64,000 nucleotides of DNA, from contig CAMRHE010000645.1 of NCBI GenBank assembly GCA_947044405.1, forward strand, positions 186,001 through 250,000, in the 5' to 3' direction. Numbering within the stretch: the first letter of the stretch is position 1; the number at the start of each line of letters is the position of its first letter. Shown in pieces: positions 10,441 to 21,770 of the stretch. Made by a program: the position numbers and the translations under genes. Under the pieces are notes generated by a model that worked only from the letters and a program-made list of their open reading frames with translations, searched no databases and was not told where the DNA came from. Source of the DNA: Leptodactylus fallax. Its lineage: Eukaryota > Chordata > Amphibia > Anura > Leptodactylidae.

Positions 10441-11790
10441 GGGGGTGCCGTTATGTATTTTCTGCGGCCTGGGGTCTGGCCAGTGACCCCAGGCTGGTAG
10501 GATTCCCCAGTATCTGGTTTATCCTGCTGAGATGGGAGGAAGTCAGCCTATGTGTCTTCATAAGCTGACTTCCTCTATACAGTACTGATCAGAGAATCGC
10601 TGGTTCAGGTCTCCTAGTGGGACATCAAATAAATGTAAAAAAAAAAAATGCAAAAAAAATAAATAAAGTGTGTGAAAATTTTTTATAAATAAATAAAGCC
10701 CCCAAATGCCCTTTTCCTACATAAAATAAATTATATATATAAAAAACTAAAAATTAGTAGGAAGTAATGATTTTTTGCCTTACAAAATATGATATAAAAA
10801 GTGATAAAAAAGTCATATGTGACCCAAAACAGTACCAATAAAAAGCACAGCTTGCCCCACAAAAAATAAGCCCCCAACTAACTCTGTCAACTGAAAAAGA
10901 TGGTGATGCAAAAATAATTAATTTATGTCCCCAAATGGGTTTTTGTTCTGCAAAATTAGTAATGCAAAACAATATAAGGCTAAGGCCCCACATAGTGCGC
11001 CGCAGCAAAAAAGCGCTGCGGGATAAAACCATGGAGGCAACTCATCGCAGTTTTTCCTGTATTGCTTTTCACAGTAAGTAAACCTCTGTGGACTTTCTGC
11101 TGTGTTTCCGTAGGTATAATTGATATGCTGAAATTTCCAAAACAGTGACTGTTTTGGAAATCGCAGCGTGTTCGCTGCGTGTATTTTTCTGCAATGTGTG
11201 GATGTATTCGCTAGCATCCCATCCACTTTGCAGGAACTGTAAAATGTCGCATTTTTTCCACAGCATTTTTTTTACACCACGTGGGGCCTAAATTGGGTAT
11301 CATTGTAATCATACCAACCCACAGAATAAAGGTAACATGTTAGTTATGCTGTAAACTGCATGGCAAAAAATTTAAAAGATAAAACGCAATGCCAGAATTG
11401 ATGGTTTTTTTTTTTTTTTGGGTTTTTTTTTAATTCACCAAAAAAGAGTTAAAATGTATTCAATAAGTTATAGGCACCCAAAAATGGTGTCATTACAAAA
11501 TACATCTCATCTCGCAAAATAACAGCCCTCATATGGCTACATCTCCAGAAAACCCAAAAAATAGCCAAAATCACTAGAACAAAACTGGCTGTGGCAGGAA
11601 TGTATAAGCTGTGTGAGTGTATATCAGGACACACCCCAGATTTAGAGCTTACGAGGGAAAAGAAACAAGAAGTGACCCAGAGAGTGATTCCCCAAGCATA
11701 GGAACTACTGGGGAAATAGGAGGGAATTTGGTGTTCCCAGTGTACTCTGCACAGCATACATATATATTCACTGTTCACCATCCGCTGTGC
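10441..11790. repeat. Dispersed repeat R2 with an M1 MITE inside
   Basis: The segment matches two later stretches (about 29150-29460 and 60050-61150). Shared phrases include GACCCAAAACAGTACCAATA, AAAAAGTACA- or AAAAGCACA-type runs, and CCCTCATATGGCTACATCTC or its variants. A long T run is at 11406-11418. No transposase-like frame is visible; short open frames across it are not conserved between copies. The class is unknown. Confidence 0.6.
10979..11291 (-). repeat. Complete M1 MITE copy
   Basis: The copy runs from CTAAGGCCCCACATAGTG to CACCACGTGGGGCCTA, with complementary termini and the M1 body in reverse orientation. It is inserted in repeat R2. Confidence 0.75.
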
Positions 11791-11799
11791 ATTCACGTC

Positions 11800-12842
11800 C
11801 AGGAAACTAATGCTCACTACACCCCTTGATAAATTCTTTGATGGGTGCAATTTTCAAAATGGGGTCACTCGTTATGGGATTCCACTTTACTGGTACCTTA
11901 GAGGCTCAGCAAACATGACATGGCATCCAGATAGCAAACATCTGAATCTGCACTCCAAAAGCCACATAGAGCTCCTTCACATCTTTGCCCTGCTGTGTGC
12001 CCAAACTGCAGTTTATGCCCACATGCATGACACTGTTGTAACCAGGATAACGTACTTAATGTCATATGTGGGTATAAACTGATATTTGGGCATACAACCA
12101 GGCACAGAAGAGAAGGAGCGCTATTTTGGTTTTTGGCGCACAGATTTAGTCAGTTTGGTTTTTGGATGCCATGACACTTTTGCAGAGCTACTGAAATGCC
12201 AGTAAAGTGGAATCCCTGGACATGTGACCCCATTTTGGAAACTACACCCCTGAAGGAATTTATTCAGGGGTGCAGTGAGCATGTTTAACCTCCACGTGTT
12301 GCCATAATTTATTTACCAGAAATGAATATGCAGATGATGGTGAAGGGTGAAAATGGCAATTTTTCTGAGGAATGCGTTATTTCAGCTTGTCTCAGAATTA
12401 AATGCTCCAAAAGTTGTTATTGTGCCCAAGATACCCGCTTAATAGTTTTTTTCACTTAATAGTTAATTTTCACTTTTTATCAGCTGCGCATTCATTTCTG
12501 GAAATTAAATAATTGCAACGCTCAAGGGTTAAAAATGTTTGCTACACCACTTGATAAATCCCTTCAGTGGTGTAGTTTCCAAAGTGGGGTCACATTTCTC
12601 TGGATTCCACTTTTACTGGCAATTCAGTGTCTCTGCAAAAGTTGCATGACGTCCAAAAACCAAACTGTGCTCCAAAAACCAAAATAGCGCTCCTTCCCTT
12701 ATGTGCCCGGCTACGCCCAAACAGCAGTTTATACCCACATATGGCATTGTAAAGTATGTTATCGTGGGTACACCAGTGTCATACATGTGGGCATAAACTG
12801 CTGTTTGGACACACAGCAGGGCGCAGATGTGAATGAGTAGTA
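11800..12842. repeat. Repeat R1, second copy, left part
   Basis: This block shares long stretches with 1-760, such as CAGTTTATGCCCACAT, GGATAACGTACTTAATGTCA and CCAAAATGGGGTCAC-like units near 11850, 12230 (inverted) and 12560. It has the same internal inverted arrangement. The Penelope remnant at 12843 interrupts it. Confidence 0.7.
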
Positions 12843-13105
12843 GTACAAGGTCTTACGCGTTTTGGTGCAATGAGCCCCTTAATCATAGCATAAGGTCTAC
12901 TGCTCTCACAGTCATTTCCTTTCTCATGGACTAATTAAAAGTTAAGTTTTATAATATCTTCACTTCGTGACTTTCTGAATGCTGGAATACCAAGCTTTTT
13001 TTTGGATTTACTAGTTCCCCTTGCCGAGGAGGTTTATATCCATGCACCAAGAGCTGGAGGTTGACTACACCTGGAGCGAGGGACTTGTGAGTGGGCTGTT
13101 TATAT
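12843..13105 (-). mobile_element. Penelope-like 3' end remnant
   Basis: On the minus strand it contains AGAAAGTCACGAAGTG, TAAAACTTAACTTTTAATTA and a terminal region with TGATTAAGGGGC, a short loop, GCACC and AAAACGCG. This is the order of a degraded hammerhead-type core (core, stem II, GAAA-like, CGCG). It fits the 3' end of a second Penelope family. It is inserted in repeat R1, which resumes after it. Confidence 0.55.
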
Positions 13106-13119
13106 TTTACTTTTTTACT

Positions 13120-13785
13120 TTGTTACAGGAAAACTGGTTTGAAATGGAAAATGTGCATAAAAAATGACATTTGGAAATTTCACCTCCATTTTGAATTAAT
13201 TCCTGTGGAACACCTAACGGGTTAACAAAGTTCCTATACACTGTTTTGAATAATTTGAGAAGTACAGTTTCTAAAATGAGGTCATTCATGGGTGTTTTCT
13301 ATTATATAGGCCCCTCAAAGTCACTTCAGAACTGAATAGGTCCCTAGAAAACAGAATCTTGAAATTTTCTTGAAAATCTTAGAATTTGCTAGTAAATTTA
13401 TAACATCCTAGAAAAGTGAAAGGACATTAAAAAAACAATGCCAATATAAAGTAGACATATGGTAAATGTTAAATATTAAGAATTTTGTGTGATATGACTG
13501 TTTTTACCATAATAACAAAAACGTTCAAAATTGATAATTTTATGAAATTTTCTGTAAATTGTCCTATTTTTTTTAACAAACAAATACAAAGTATAATGAC
13601 CAAAATTTACCAACAACATAAAATACAACGTGTCATGAAAAAACAAACAGTCTTGGAATCACCTGGATAGGTAAATGCATTATGAAGCTATTCTCACAGA
13701 AAGTAAAAGATGTCATATTTGAAAAATGGGGTATGAGCATTAAGGCCCAAACTACCCTGTGTCTTTTAGGGGTTAAGTGGAACCT
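13120..13785. repeat. Repeat R1, second copy, right part
   Basis: Phrases such as TTTCACCTCCAT, GGGTTAACAAA, TTGAATAATTTGAGAAGTAC and a final TTTTAGGGGTTAAG correspond to 1785-2383. Confidence 0.65.
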
Positions 13786-14084
13786 TCTCAAAACCAGTCA
13801 CTATTTCCTTATAGTGGTCGGGTTATTTTCTCATACATGTAGTGCACCTCTCTGATAACGTGGCCACAATAAGAAAATCATAACTGAGTTTCTGACAAGT
13901 CCTAGGCATTGAAAGTTCCTACATTTTTGGTGGTATCCATGACAAAAGACTGTTACCACTAAGATGGTTACAGAAAATCTTTAAAACTTAAAAAATGTTT
14001 GATTATTTGTATTTGCAATTATGTATACTTTTAATTGGCTACAAATTTAAACATGGTTATGGTCATGAGAAATCGACTTTAGAC
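13786..14084. other. Unassigned sequence
   Basis: Nothing was recognised here. Confidence 0.4.
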
Positions 14085-14411
14085 TAAGGTCGCATGTAGC
14101 AAGCCACAGCCAAAAAGTATTGCGGAAAAGACCATGGCGGAAATGCATCGTGGCTTTTTCTGCAGCGCTTTTCACAGAAAGTCCACAGAGTTTTCTTTTG
14201 AGGACTTTCTGTCCCTATTATACCTATACAGAAAACGTCAGCGTTTCATAGGTATAATTGACATGCTGCAATTTGCAATGGTTTTTGAAATTGCAGCATT
14301 TCCGCTGCAGATATTTTTCAGCAATGTGTGGGTGGGATTAGCCAGAATCCCATCCACTTTGCAAGTACTGTAAAACCACAGCTCTTTTGCAATGTGGGGT
14401 CCTGACCTTAG
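14085..14411 (-). repeat. M1 MITE copy
   Basis: It runs from CTAAGGTCGCATGTAGC to GCAATGTGGGGTCCTGACCTTA with the M1 body in reverse orientation. Confidence 0.7.
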
Positions 14412-15112
14412 ACTGAGACTTAGACATTGCGGAAACAGTTTTTTTTGTTGCAGATTTTGCTGCATTTTTTCGAGCCAAAGCCAAAAATGGCTACAAAAGT
14501 AATGGGAAATACAGTGGGGAAAAAAAAGTATTTAGTCAGCCACCTATTGCAGATTCAGTCTTCTCAGCCTGATGCAGGTCTACATTTTGTTTCTGGTGTC
14601 CTTCCACAGCTCTTTGGTCTTCACCACAGTGGAGTTTGGCGTGTGACTGTTTGAGGTTGTGGACAGGTGTCTTTTATACAGATAACAATGTCAAACAGGT
14701 GCCATTACTACATGTAATGAGTGGAGGACAGAGGAGCTTCTTAAAGAAAAAGTTACAGGTCTGTGATAGCCAGAAATCTTGCTTGTATGTAGGTGACCAA
14801 ATACTTATTTTCCACCATAATTTGCAAATAAATTCTTTAAAAATCAGACAATGTGATTTTCTGGATTTGTTTTCTGATTTTGTCTCTCATAGTTGAGGTC
14901 TACCTATGATGACAATTACAGGCCTCTCATCTTTTTTAAGTGGGAGAACTTGCACAATTGGTGGCTGACTAAATACTTTTTTTTCCCCACTGTATATATC
15001 AAGTACTTATACTTCTACCTTCTGCTCAATCCACCCCTGGCTTTTGCAGTAAAATCCGCAACAACAAAAAAGCTGTGTTTCTGCAACATGGGGCTTCAAC
15101 CTTAAGCTGGCC
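14412..15112. repeat. Foldback MITE split by a Tc1 derivative
   Basis: The left half (GCGGAAACAG, GTTGCAGATTTTGCTGCA, GAGCCAAAGCC) and the right half (CCCCTGGCTTTTGCAGTAAA, CAACATGGGGCTTCAACC) are complementary and so form one foldback unit. The Tc1 derivative at 14512-14992 sits in its centre. The stretch TACTTATACTTCTACCTT right of the Tc1 end belongs to this MITE. Confidence 0.65.
14512..14992 (-). mobile_element. Internally deleted Tc1 derivative
   Basis: Both ends match the Tc1 element at 47005-48582 (CAGTGGGGAAAAAAAAG at left, complementary CCCCACTG at right). The left end keeps only about 35 bp and then jumps to TATTGCAGATTCAGTCTTC, which corresponds to about 48122 in the longer copy. 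The missing part is most of the transposase gene. The remaining coding piece is the first helix-turn-helix segment. It is flanked by TA on both sides and could be mobilised only in trans. Confidence 0.8.
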
Positions 15113-16245
15113 ATTAGATTTTAGCCAGCTAAAGTGGCAGATTTTAGACAGTCTCCTGTTGTTTGGTCATACATAAACCTACAACAGTCTATCCCATACA
15201 GACAACCATCAACTACAGTTGGTCAGAGCCAAAATCTGTTGTGTTGGATTTTTTCTTCCTTCCATCTGCCATGATCTGTCGTGTATGGACTAGACTGACA
15301 GACCTGTGAGTGATTTTTGTATTGTGGGCACATGTTTGTACTGCTAACACACCCAAAAAGTGTTCATCATTTCCTGTTTTCAGTACTTCATTAGCATTGT
15401 ACGACTTTCATCTGTTAATTTTCCAAGTGTGCTATAGTCGAGTGCTCGTTGAAAGTTTCGTAGTTGTTCATGGGTTTGGAACAGTTGTCTGTATGACCAA
15501 CCAACTATATGAGGGTGAAAGCAGACAGACAACCAACAGAGGGGGCTCCATCTGCATCAGACGTGATGAAATGAGAAATTGTCTTCCAGTATCTGTCTTG
15601 CTCTCAGATTTATTTGTAAGTAAAGTGTCAAAGAGAGACTGAATGACTTATCAGCGCAGTGATGCACACTGCAATCAGCAGGTAGATTAGTCTTTTTCAT
15701 GCCGGCTGGTTTCTATAGCTGCTGTCAGACGCTTCCTTAAACTCATCACAGCTCCCACCAGAGTCTTTTATTAATGCAACGCAAACAAATTCTCACAATT
15801 TCTGTCTTTTCAGTGATTCATACAATGTGCACTCCTGATCATTATGAAAAAATGTAATTTTGAGGAGTAATCTAGATATATGTCACAGAATTTACAGTAT
15901 CATATCCTATCAATCATATAGATTGAGGTATAAAATAAAACTACATTGCCGAGCTCTCAGTAAGTTCACTGAGGTGCTATCAGTGTCTACCAACATATTG
16001 CTCAGAGCTAGTAATGAGCAAATTGTCTTGTGCCGTATTTCTCAAAAATTTCAGACTTCAGCGAATTCGAAATTTATGGGATTGGTTTCTGACAAATCGC
16101 TCAAAATGGCAGCTGGCTATTTGAAGTGGTCCTTGTAATGCTTGCATGCATCAGTTTGGCTCTGGAAATCCTTGCCATGAAGCTCCTGACAAAATATTTG
16201 TGCTGATGATAATATCAGAAGAAAATTTGAACTCTGCAGCTATTG
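15113..16245. other. Unassigned sequence, with a possible old MITE at the left
   Basis: The first 200 bp (CTGGCCATTAGATTTTAGCC onward) look like a decayed short element. The remainder has an open frame at 15310-15642 and one at 15860-16138 without recognisable domains, and I do not call them genes. Confidence 0.35.
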
Positions 16246-16249
16246 GAGC

Positions 16250-16611
16250 ACATTGATTAATCTACTTGCACCTTTTTGGCATAAATTGAGCCTTTTTGAG
16301 GTCTTTTTCTGCCCTACGCTTCATTTATGAAGCATTTGCACCTCATTTTTCAGATGTACTGCTGCTCTCGCCACTTTTGCTTTTTGGAGAGAAAAATGGG
16401 GGGGCCTACATGGAGATCCTTTTCACGGTGTATTTTTAACTTGAGTCTTTTTAAAAAGGGGCAAAAAAAAGACGCAAATGCACTCCAGTACATGGGCAGC
16501 GTAAAAGAGTCCGTCAGATTAGAAAGCATTAAAAAGGGGCAACAATTGTGCCTTTTTGAACAAAAAAGGGGAAAACTGCACATGGTTCAAAAAGGCGCAT
16601 CTAAACTAACT
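16250..16611 (+). repeat. Left arm of a ~4.9 kb inverted repeat pair (M15)
   Basis: Phrases such as TCTTTTTCTGCCCTACGCTT, CATTTATGAAGCATTTGC and TTTTTGGAGAGAAAA occur here and, reverse complemented, at 20960-21135. Between the arms lie MITEs, an LTR-like piece and a Tc1 element. Confidence 0.6.
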
Positions 16612-17869
16612 AAGGCCCCTTTCACATCATGTTTTTTTACATCAGTTTAACTGATCAGTTATTTTAATCGAAAAACTGATACAAACTGATGTCAATTCAT
16701 GCATCAAAAAAAACAGATCCATTAACGGATGTGCAACCGTTTGCATCAGTTTTTTGCTAAAAAAATGGATCATTTTTTTAAGTTTACCTCTGCCAACCTT
16801 CAGGCTAGGTTCACATCTGCGCTCGGGTTTCCGTTCGGGGGGGTCCGCTTAGGAAACCTGTGGACCCCATAGACTATAATGGGGTCCGCGTGGTTTGCGT
16901 TCGGTTTCCACCCGAAAAGAGCGTAGAATGTGGAGAGAAAAGTGCTGCTTGCGGGACTTTTCTCTCCGCATTTTTCATGCGGAGAGGGGAACGGAATCGC
17001 CGTACGGAGTGGCAAGCGCAGATGTGAACCGAGCCTCACCTAATACCATCAGGGGTAGGTAGGACGTGGAGGGGGGCAGCCATAAGGGATTGTTTGCCCC
17101 TCCCCACGTGTTCTACCCCTTCCCCCACCCCTGGTCTCAGCATGAATGATACTGACATTAGTGATCCCTATTAGAGAAATGGCTGCCGCCCCTCCCCCAC
17201 TTCTCACCACTCGAGTGCCGCCCCTCCCCCGACCTCATTCGGGAATCGGGACACGAGTGGTGAGAGGTGGGGGAGGGGTGGCACTCATGGCAGGGGAGAA
17301 GAAGATAGGAATGGGGTGGCGCCAGAGACATTCAGGAGCCGAGAGGTGAGAGGTGGGGGAGGGGCGGTAGCCATTTGTCTAAGGGGGTCACAATGGCAGG
17401 ATCATTCACGCTGGGACCAGGGAAGGGAGGGGCGGCCATTTCAGCTAGGGCAGGGTTGGGGCTTTGCATATGGAAAGTTGGCTTCTTCTTCCGACCCTGC
17501 TGTGCAGTTTCAGCGCAATAAAGAGGGGCGGAGTTGTGACTAATGGGGGAGGGTTCCCTCTTCAGGGGATGAACTGAAGCCATAACGGAATGCTATAAGT
17601 GGCTGCAAATCGCTTGCATCCGTTTACATAAGGAACTATAGTAAATTGAAAATGAACCGTCGCGGATCTGTTGTTGTTAAAAGACAGAAAAGCGTGGTAG
17701 CTTTTCTGTCCGTTTGAAATAATGGACAAGGGCATACAGAGACCATAGCGGATTTTTTTTTTTTTATTGGAGGCAATGGGTCCGCTGACTGACATGTTTT
17801 TATAAGGTAAACAGCTATAAAAACGTATCAGTCAGGTGGACCTCTATAACGTGATGTGAAAGGGGCCTT
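16612..17869. repeat. MITE family M4, with nested M3
   Basis: The unit starts AAGGCCCCTTTCACATCATG and ends with the near complement CGTGATGTGAAAGGGGCCTT. A related copy lies at 55970-56610 in the opposite orientation. GC-rich purine stretches at 17060-17440 are shared by both copies. Short open frames in it are not conserved. Confidence 0.75.
16802..17036. repeat. MITE family M3, complete
   Basis: The termini AGGCTAGGTTCACATCTGCG and its near complement CGCAGATGTGAACCGAGCCT form about 22 bp of inverted repeat with one mismatch. It is nested in M4. Confidence 0.8.
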
Positions 17870-18055
17870 ATGTGTACAAGATTTAACAAGGAGGTGCGCC
17901 TACATCATAAATAAACAGCACATTAAAACTAGTCTAAAAAAAAAGGTGCACTTGTGAAAAATATGGCCAAAAAAGGGGCAGATTATAAATAACCCCCATT
18001 GAGCCAGCAGAGCATTGGTGAAATTTTTATCATCTCCCCTGTTTTTTGGCCATGT
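17870..18055 (+). repeat. M15 interior
   Basis: Sequence resembling the 16500-16611 stretch (AAAAAGGTGCAC, AAAAAGGGGCAGA) continues here after the M4 insertion. Confidence 0.45.
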
Positions 18056-18625
18056 CTTTGCAGGTGTGCCTTATGTGGTGAAAATACAGCATTTTTGAAG
18101 ATGCAGAAATGCTGCAGAAAAAAACCCATTGCATTTTACAGTCTCTTTTAGGAACGCTGCAGTTTTGACACATCATTTTACAGTCCCTGGTAATCCCATC
18201 CACACATTGCAGAAAATAATCCACAGCGGAAATGGTGCTTTTTAAAAAAACGCTTGTGTTTTTCCAAATTGCAGCATGTCACTTATACCTACGGAAACGC
18301 TGCCAGTTTCCGTATAGCTATAATGGAGGCAGAAAGTCCGCAGAGGAAAACTCTGTGGACTTTCTGTGAAAAGCGCTGTGGGAAAAACCACAATGCCTTA
18401 AAGATTCTGGCTAATTCCATCCACACATTGCAGAAAAAAAAATGTACTGCAGAAGAGCTGTATTTTTCAAAAACTGTTGCAGTTTTGGAAATCACAGCTT
18501 GTCTATTATACCTATGGAAGCGCTGGCAATTTCCCTATAGGTATAATTGAAGCAGAAAGTCCACAGAGGAAAATTCTGCAGACTTTCTTTCAAAAGCGCT
18601 GCGGGAAAAACTGAGATGCATTTTA
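18056..18625 (+). repeat. Composite of two M1 MITE copies
   Basis: M1 phrases occur twice in series: CCCATCCACACATTGCAG near 18195 and TCCATCCACACATTGCAG near 18416, each followed by a GTATAGNTATAAT block. A tandem or nested insertion is likely. The right end at 18625 is replaced by other sequence. Confidence 0.6.
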
Positions 18626-19218
18626 TGATTGCGGCGCCCCTCCTTGTTAAATGTTGTGCATATGTTAGTTAATTTAGATGGGGGTAGTAGTCTCTCAGCG
18701 TCCAACTTCCCAGCCTTGGTCTTAGGAGAGTGCCCAGGGATGATAGAGGCTCTAAGAACGACTACAACCCCTTTCATGTGCCTCTCCCAGCTATGGATAC
18801 TGGGGACAGTAGTGCAGGGTAGTCCTGACAGGGATCTGGTTACCTTTTGCCAAGGTCCCACATAAACTTCTCCTGTCAGCATACTCCACTGCTCCTCCTG
18901 GCACAGAGTCCAAAGTCCTGACAGCCAAACTCCCTTTCTCAGGGCTGTCTCTGGGTAAGCCTAGAGATCCTCCTAGAGATCCTCCCGTCTCAGTGCTGCT
19001 GGTGCTCTCCTCTATGAAGACTGCAGGGACTGCAGGGACTCAACTGTCACTTAACTGACTGAACACTGTACTGACATCAACGGTCATCAAGGAGACAAAA
19101 GTCTCCTACAACCCCGCCCAGTGGCCTGTGATAGGCCAGGGCTGTACCAAGGGGAAGGTTTGAACACTGGGGGAACCACAGGGGAAAAACAATAAGGGAA
19201 AAGCTGCATAACAATACA
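18626..19218. other. Unassigned, possibly LTR-like sequence split by a Tc1 element
   Basis: The stretch begins TTGCGGCGCCCC. The complement GGGGTGCTGCAA lies at about 20938-20949, beyond the Tc1 element, so the two may bound one element of roughly 700 bp. No target duplication was found. The interior has no recognised frame. Confidence 0.3.
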
Positions 19219-20844
19219 CAGTGCCTTGCGAAAGTATTCAGCCCCCTTGAACTTTTCAACCTTTTGCCACATTTCAGGCTTCAGACATAAGGATATAAAA
19301 TTTAAATTTTTTGGTGAAGAATCAACAAGTGGGACACAATCGTGAAGTGGAACAAAATTTATTGGATATTTCAACTTTTGTAAAAAATAAAAAACTGAAA
19401 AGTGGGGCATGCCAAATTATTTGGCCCCCTTAAGTTAATACTTTGTAGCGCCACCTTTTGCTGCGATTACAGCTGCAAGTCACTTGGGGTATGTCTCTAT
19501 CAGTTTTGCACATCGAGAGACTGAAATTCTTGCCCATTCTTCCTTGGAAAACAGCTCGAGCTCAGTGAGGTTGGATGGAGAGCGTTTGTGAACAGCAGTT
19601 TTCAGCTCTTTCCACAGATTCTCGATTGGATTCAGGTCTGGACTTTGACTTGGCCATTCTAACACCTGGATACGTTTATTTGTGAACCATTCCATTGTAG
19701 ATTTTGCTTTATGTTTGGGATCATTGTCTTGTTGGAAGATAAATCTCCGTCCCAGTCTCAGGTCTTTTGCAGACTCCAACAGGTTTTCTTCCAGAATGGT
19801 CCTGTATTTGCCTCCATCCATCTTCCCATCAATTTTAACCATCTTCCCTGTCCCTGCTGAAGAAAAGCAGGCCTAAACCATGATGTTGCCACCACCATGT
19901 TTGACAGTGGGGATGGTGTGTTCAGGGTGATAAACTGTGTTGCTTTTACACCAAACATATCATTTTGCATTGTGGCCAAAAAGTTCGATTTTGGTTTCAT
20001 CTGACCAGAGCACCTTCTTCCACATGTTTGGTGTGTCTCCCAGGTGGCTTGTGGCAAACTTTAAATGAGACTTTTTATGGATATCTTTGAGAAATGGCTT
20101 TCTTCTTGCCACTCTTCCATAAAGGCCAGATTTGTGCAGTGTACGACTGATTGTTGTCCTATGGACAGACTCTCCCACCTCAGCTGTAGATCTCTGCAGT
20201 TCATCCAGAGTGATCATGGGCCTCTTGGCTACATCTCTGATGAGTCTTTTCCTTGTTTGAGTGAAAGTTTAGAGGGACGGCCGGTTTTGAAAGATTTGCA
20301 GTGGTCTGATACTCCTTCCATTTCAATATGATCGCTTGCACAGTGCTCCTTGGGATGTTTAAAGTTTGAGAAATCTTTTTGCATCCAAATCCGGCTTTAA
20401 ACTTCTCCACAACAGTATCACGGACCTGCCTGGTGTGTTCCTTGGTCTTCATGATGCTCTCTGCGCTTTAAACAGAACCCTGAGACTATCACAGAGCAAG
20501 TGCATTTATACGGAGACTTGATTACACACAGGTGGATTATATTTATGATCATCAGTCATTTAGGACAACATTGGATCATTCAGAGATCCTCACTGAACTT
20601 CTGGAGTGAGTTTGCTGCACTGAAAGTAAAGGGGCCGAATAATATTGCACGCCCCACTTTTCAGTTTTTTATTTTTTCCAAAAGTTTAAAATAACCAATA
20701 AATTTCGTTCCACTTCACAATTGAAGTGTCCCACTTGTTGATTCTTCACCAAAAAATTAAAATTTTATATCTTTATGTTTGAAGCCTGAAATGTGGCAAA
20801 AGGTTGAAAAGTTCAAGGGGGCCGAATACTTTCGCAAGGCACTG
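19219..20844 (-). mobile_element. Tc1 element (DD34E) with long terminal inverted repeats
   Basis: Termini CAGTGCCTTGCGAAAGTATT and its complement AATACTTTCGCAAGGCACTG bound the element, with inverted repeats of about 200 bp that include TTGTTGATTCTTCACCAAAA. The right side is flanked by TA; the left TA is decayed. Confidence 0.9.
19435..20452 (-). pseudogene. Tc1 transposase (DD34E), frameshifted
   Basis: The reading starts MKTKEHTRQVRDTVVEKF with two helix-turn-helix units, then the GRVARRKP linker and the catalytic domain. All three acidic residues can be seen: [23 protein letters not shown] and [11 protein letters not shown], with 34 residues between the second Asp and the Glu. The gene is split into four open pieces by frameshifts near 20210, 20000 and 19800. 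A TGA near the end (after ETYPK) cuts off the last 17 or so residues, which remain readable as an AAVIAAKGGATKY tail. It would cut and paste DNA at TA if intact. Confidence 0.9.
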
Positions 20845-20959
20845 TATATACAGTACATAGAACATAGAGGATGAGACATACTGTACCAACATAACCCAGA
20901 GGCACAATAGACAAAAACTTAAAGCAGTAGCACTCTGGGGTGCTGCAAAAGGATCTCCA
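20845..20959. other. Short unassigned segment
   Basis: This is the right part of the sequence that continues from 18626-19218 across the Tc1 element. Confidence 0.3.
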
Positions 20960-21135
20960 TTTAGGCCACGCCCCCTTTTCTCTCCAAAAAGAAAAAGTTG
21001 CAAGGACAGCATAACATCTGGAAAAACAGGCGCAAATGCTTCATAAATGAAGTGTAGGGCAGAAAAAGACCACAAAGAGGCACTATTTATTCCAAAAAAA
21101 AGGCACAAGTAGCTTAATAAATGTGCCCCAGTGAG
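20960..21135 (-). repeat. Right arm of the inverted repeat pair (M15)
   Basis: It is the reverse complement of parts of 16250-16400 (AAATGCTTCATAAATGAAG, GTGTAGGGCAGAAAAAGACC) and ends AATAAATGTGCCCCA. Confidence 0.6.
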
Positions 21136-21770
21136 TGTGTCCTCATTAGTACCAAAAAAAAAAAAAAAAATGCTCCCCATTAGTAATAATTGTTCCTAGT
21201 GATCCCCATGGTACTCCCATATAGTATATAGTAAAAGAGAGGAAAGTTTGGTGCCAGTCAGGAGAGAGGCGTCCATAGAAAAACAGCTCCCACCTACCCA
21301 CTCTCTTTTTCGGTTAGTTTTTGGGTTCCAGTTGCTGTCACAGTAGCTTGGTGGAGGGGGTCCTCAAAGCTGGAGGGTTATGGAAATGGTTGTGGTGGGG
21401 AGGGCCCCGTGGTTGGGGCTGGACTCCTCAGGCCATTTGGTAATTTGGAATGGGTTTGTCTTTTTGGTCAAATAGAAGGGAAGACGAGCATCAGGGAGTG
21501 TTAAGAAGGTGGTGCCCTTGAGCTTGTGTTTGACGGCTGGGGGTAATATTCCTGGTGCTAAGGGAAGATATATATTTGGTTTTTGGCGGGTTTTGGGCTT
21601 CGAGGACTTCCTTTGTCGGGTCATCAGGATACAGTGTTACATTACAGGTAGGGGGTAGATACTTATCATGTCTCCCGAATTAACGTTGGGGTTTGGGTAA
21701 TATGTTGGCACTTTAACTAAGTTATGGTTATTTATGTGGCCAATTCAATCCATCTATGTCGCGTTTCTTT
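21136..21770. other. Unassigned sequence
   Basis: One minus-strand frame (21364-21624, 86 residues, Lys/Pro/Thr-rich) has no known domain. An A run of 18 lies at 21153-21170. Confidence 0.35.

Noticed and set aside
12843..12900. Second functional hammerhead ribozyme
   Set aside because: The core and stem II are mutated (GCACC against GGGGC, AAAA for GAAA); only a degraded relic can be claimed.
18626..20950. A complete LTR element around the Tc1 copy
   Set aside because: Only a 12-bp end match was found, with no target duplication or polypurine tract.
21364..21624. 86-residue basic protein
   Set aside because: There is no similarity to a known family, no neighbour to support it and the frame is short.
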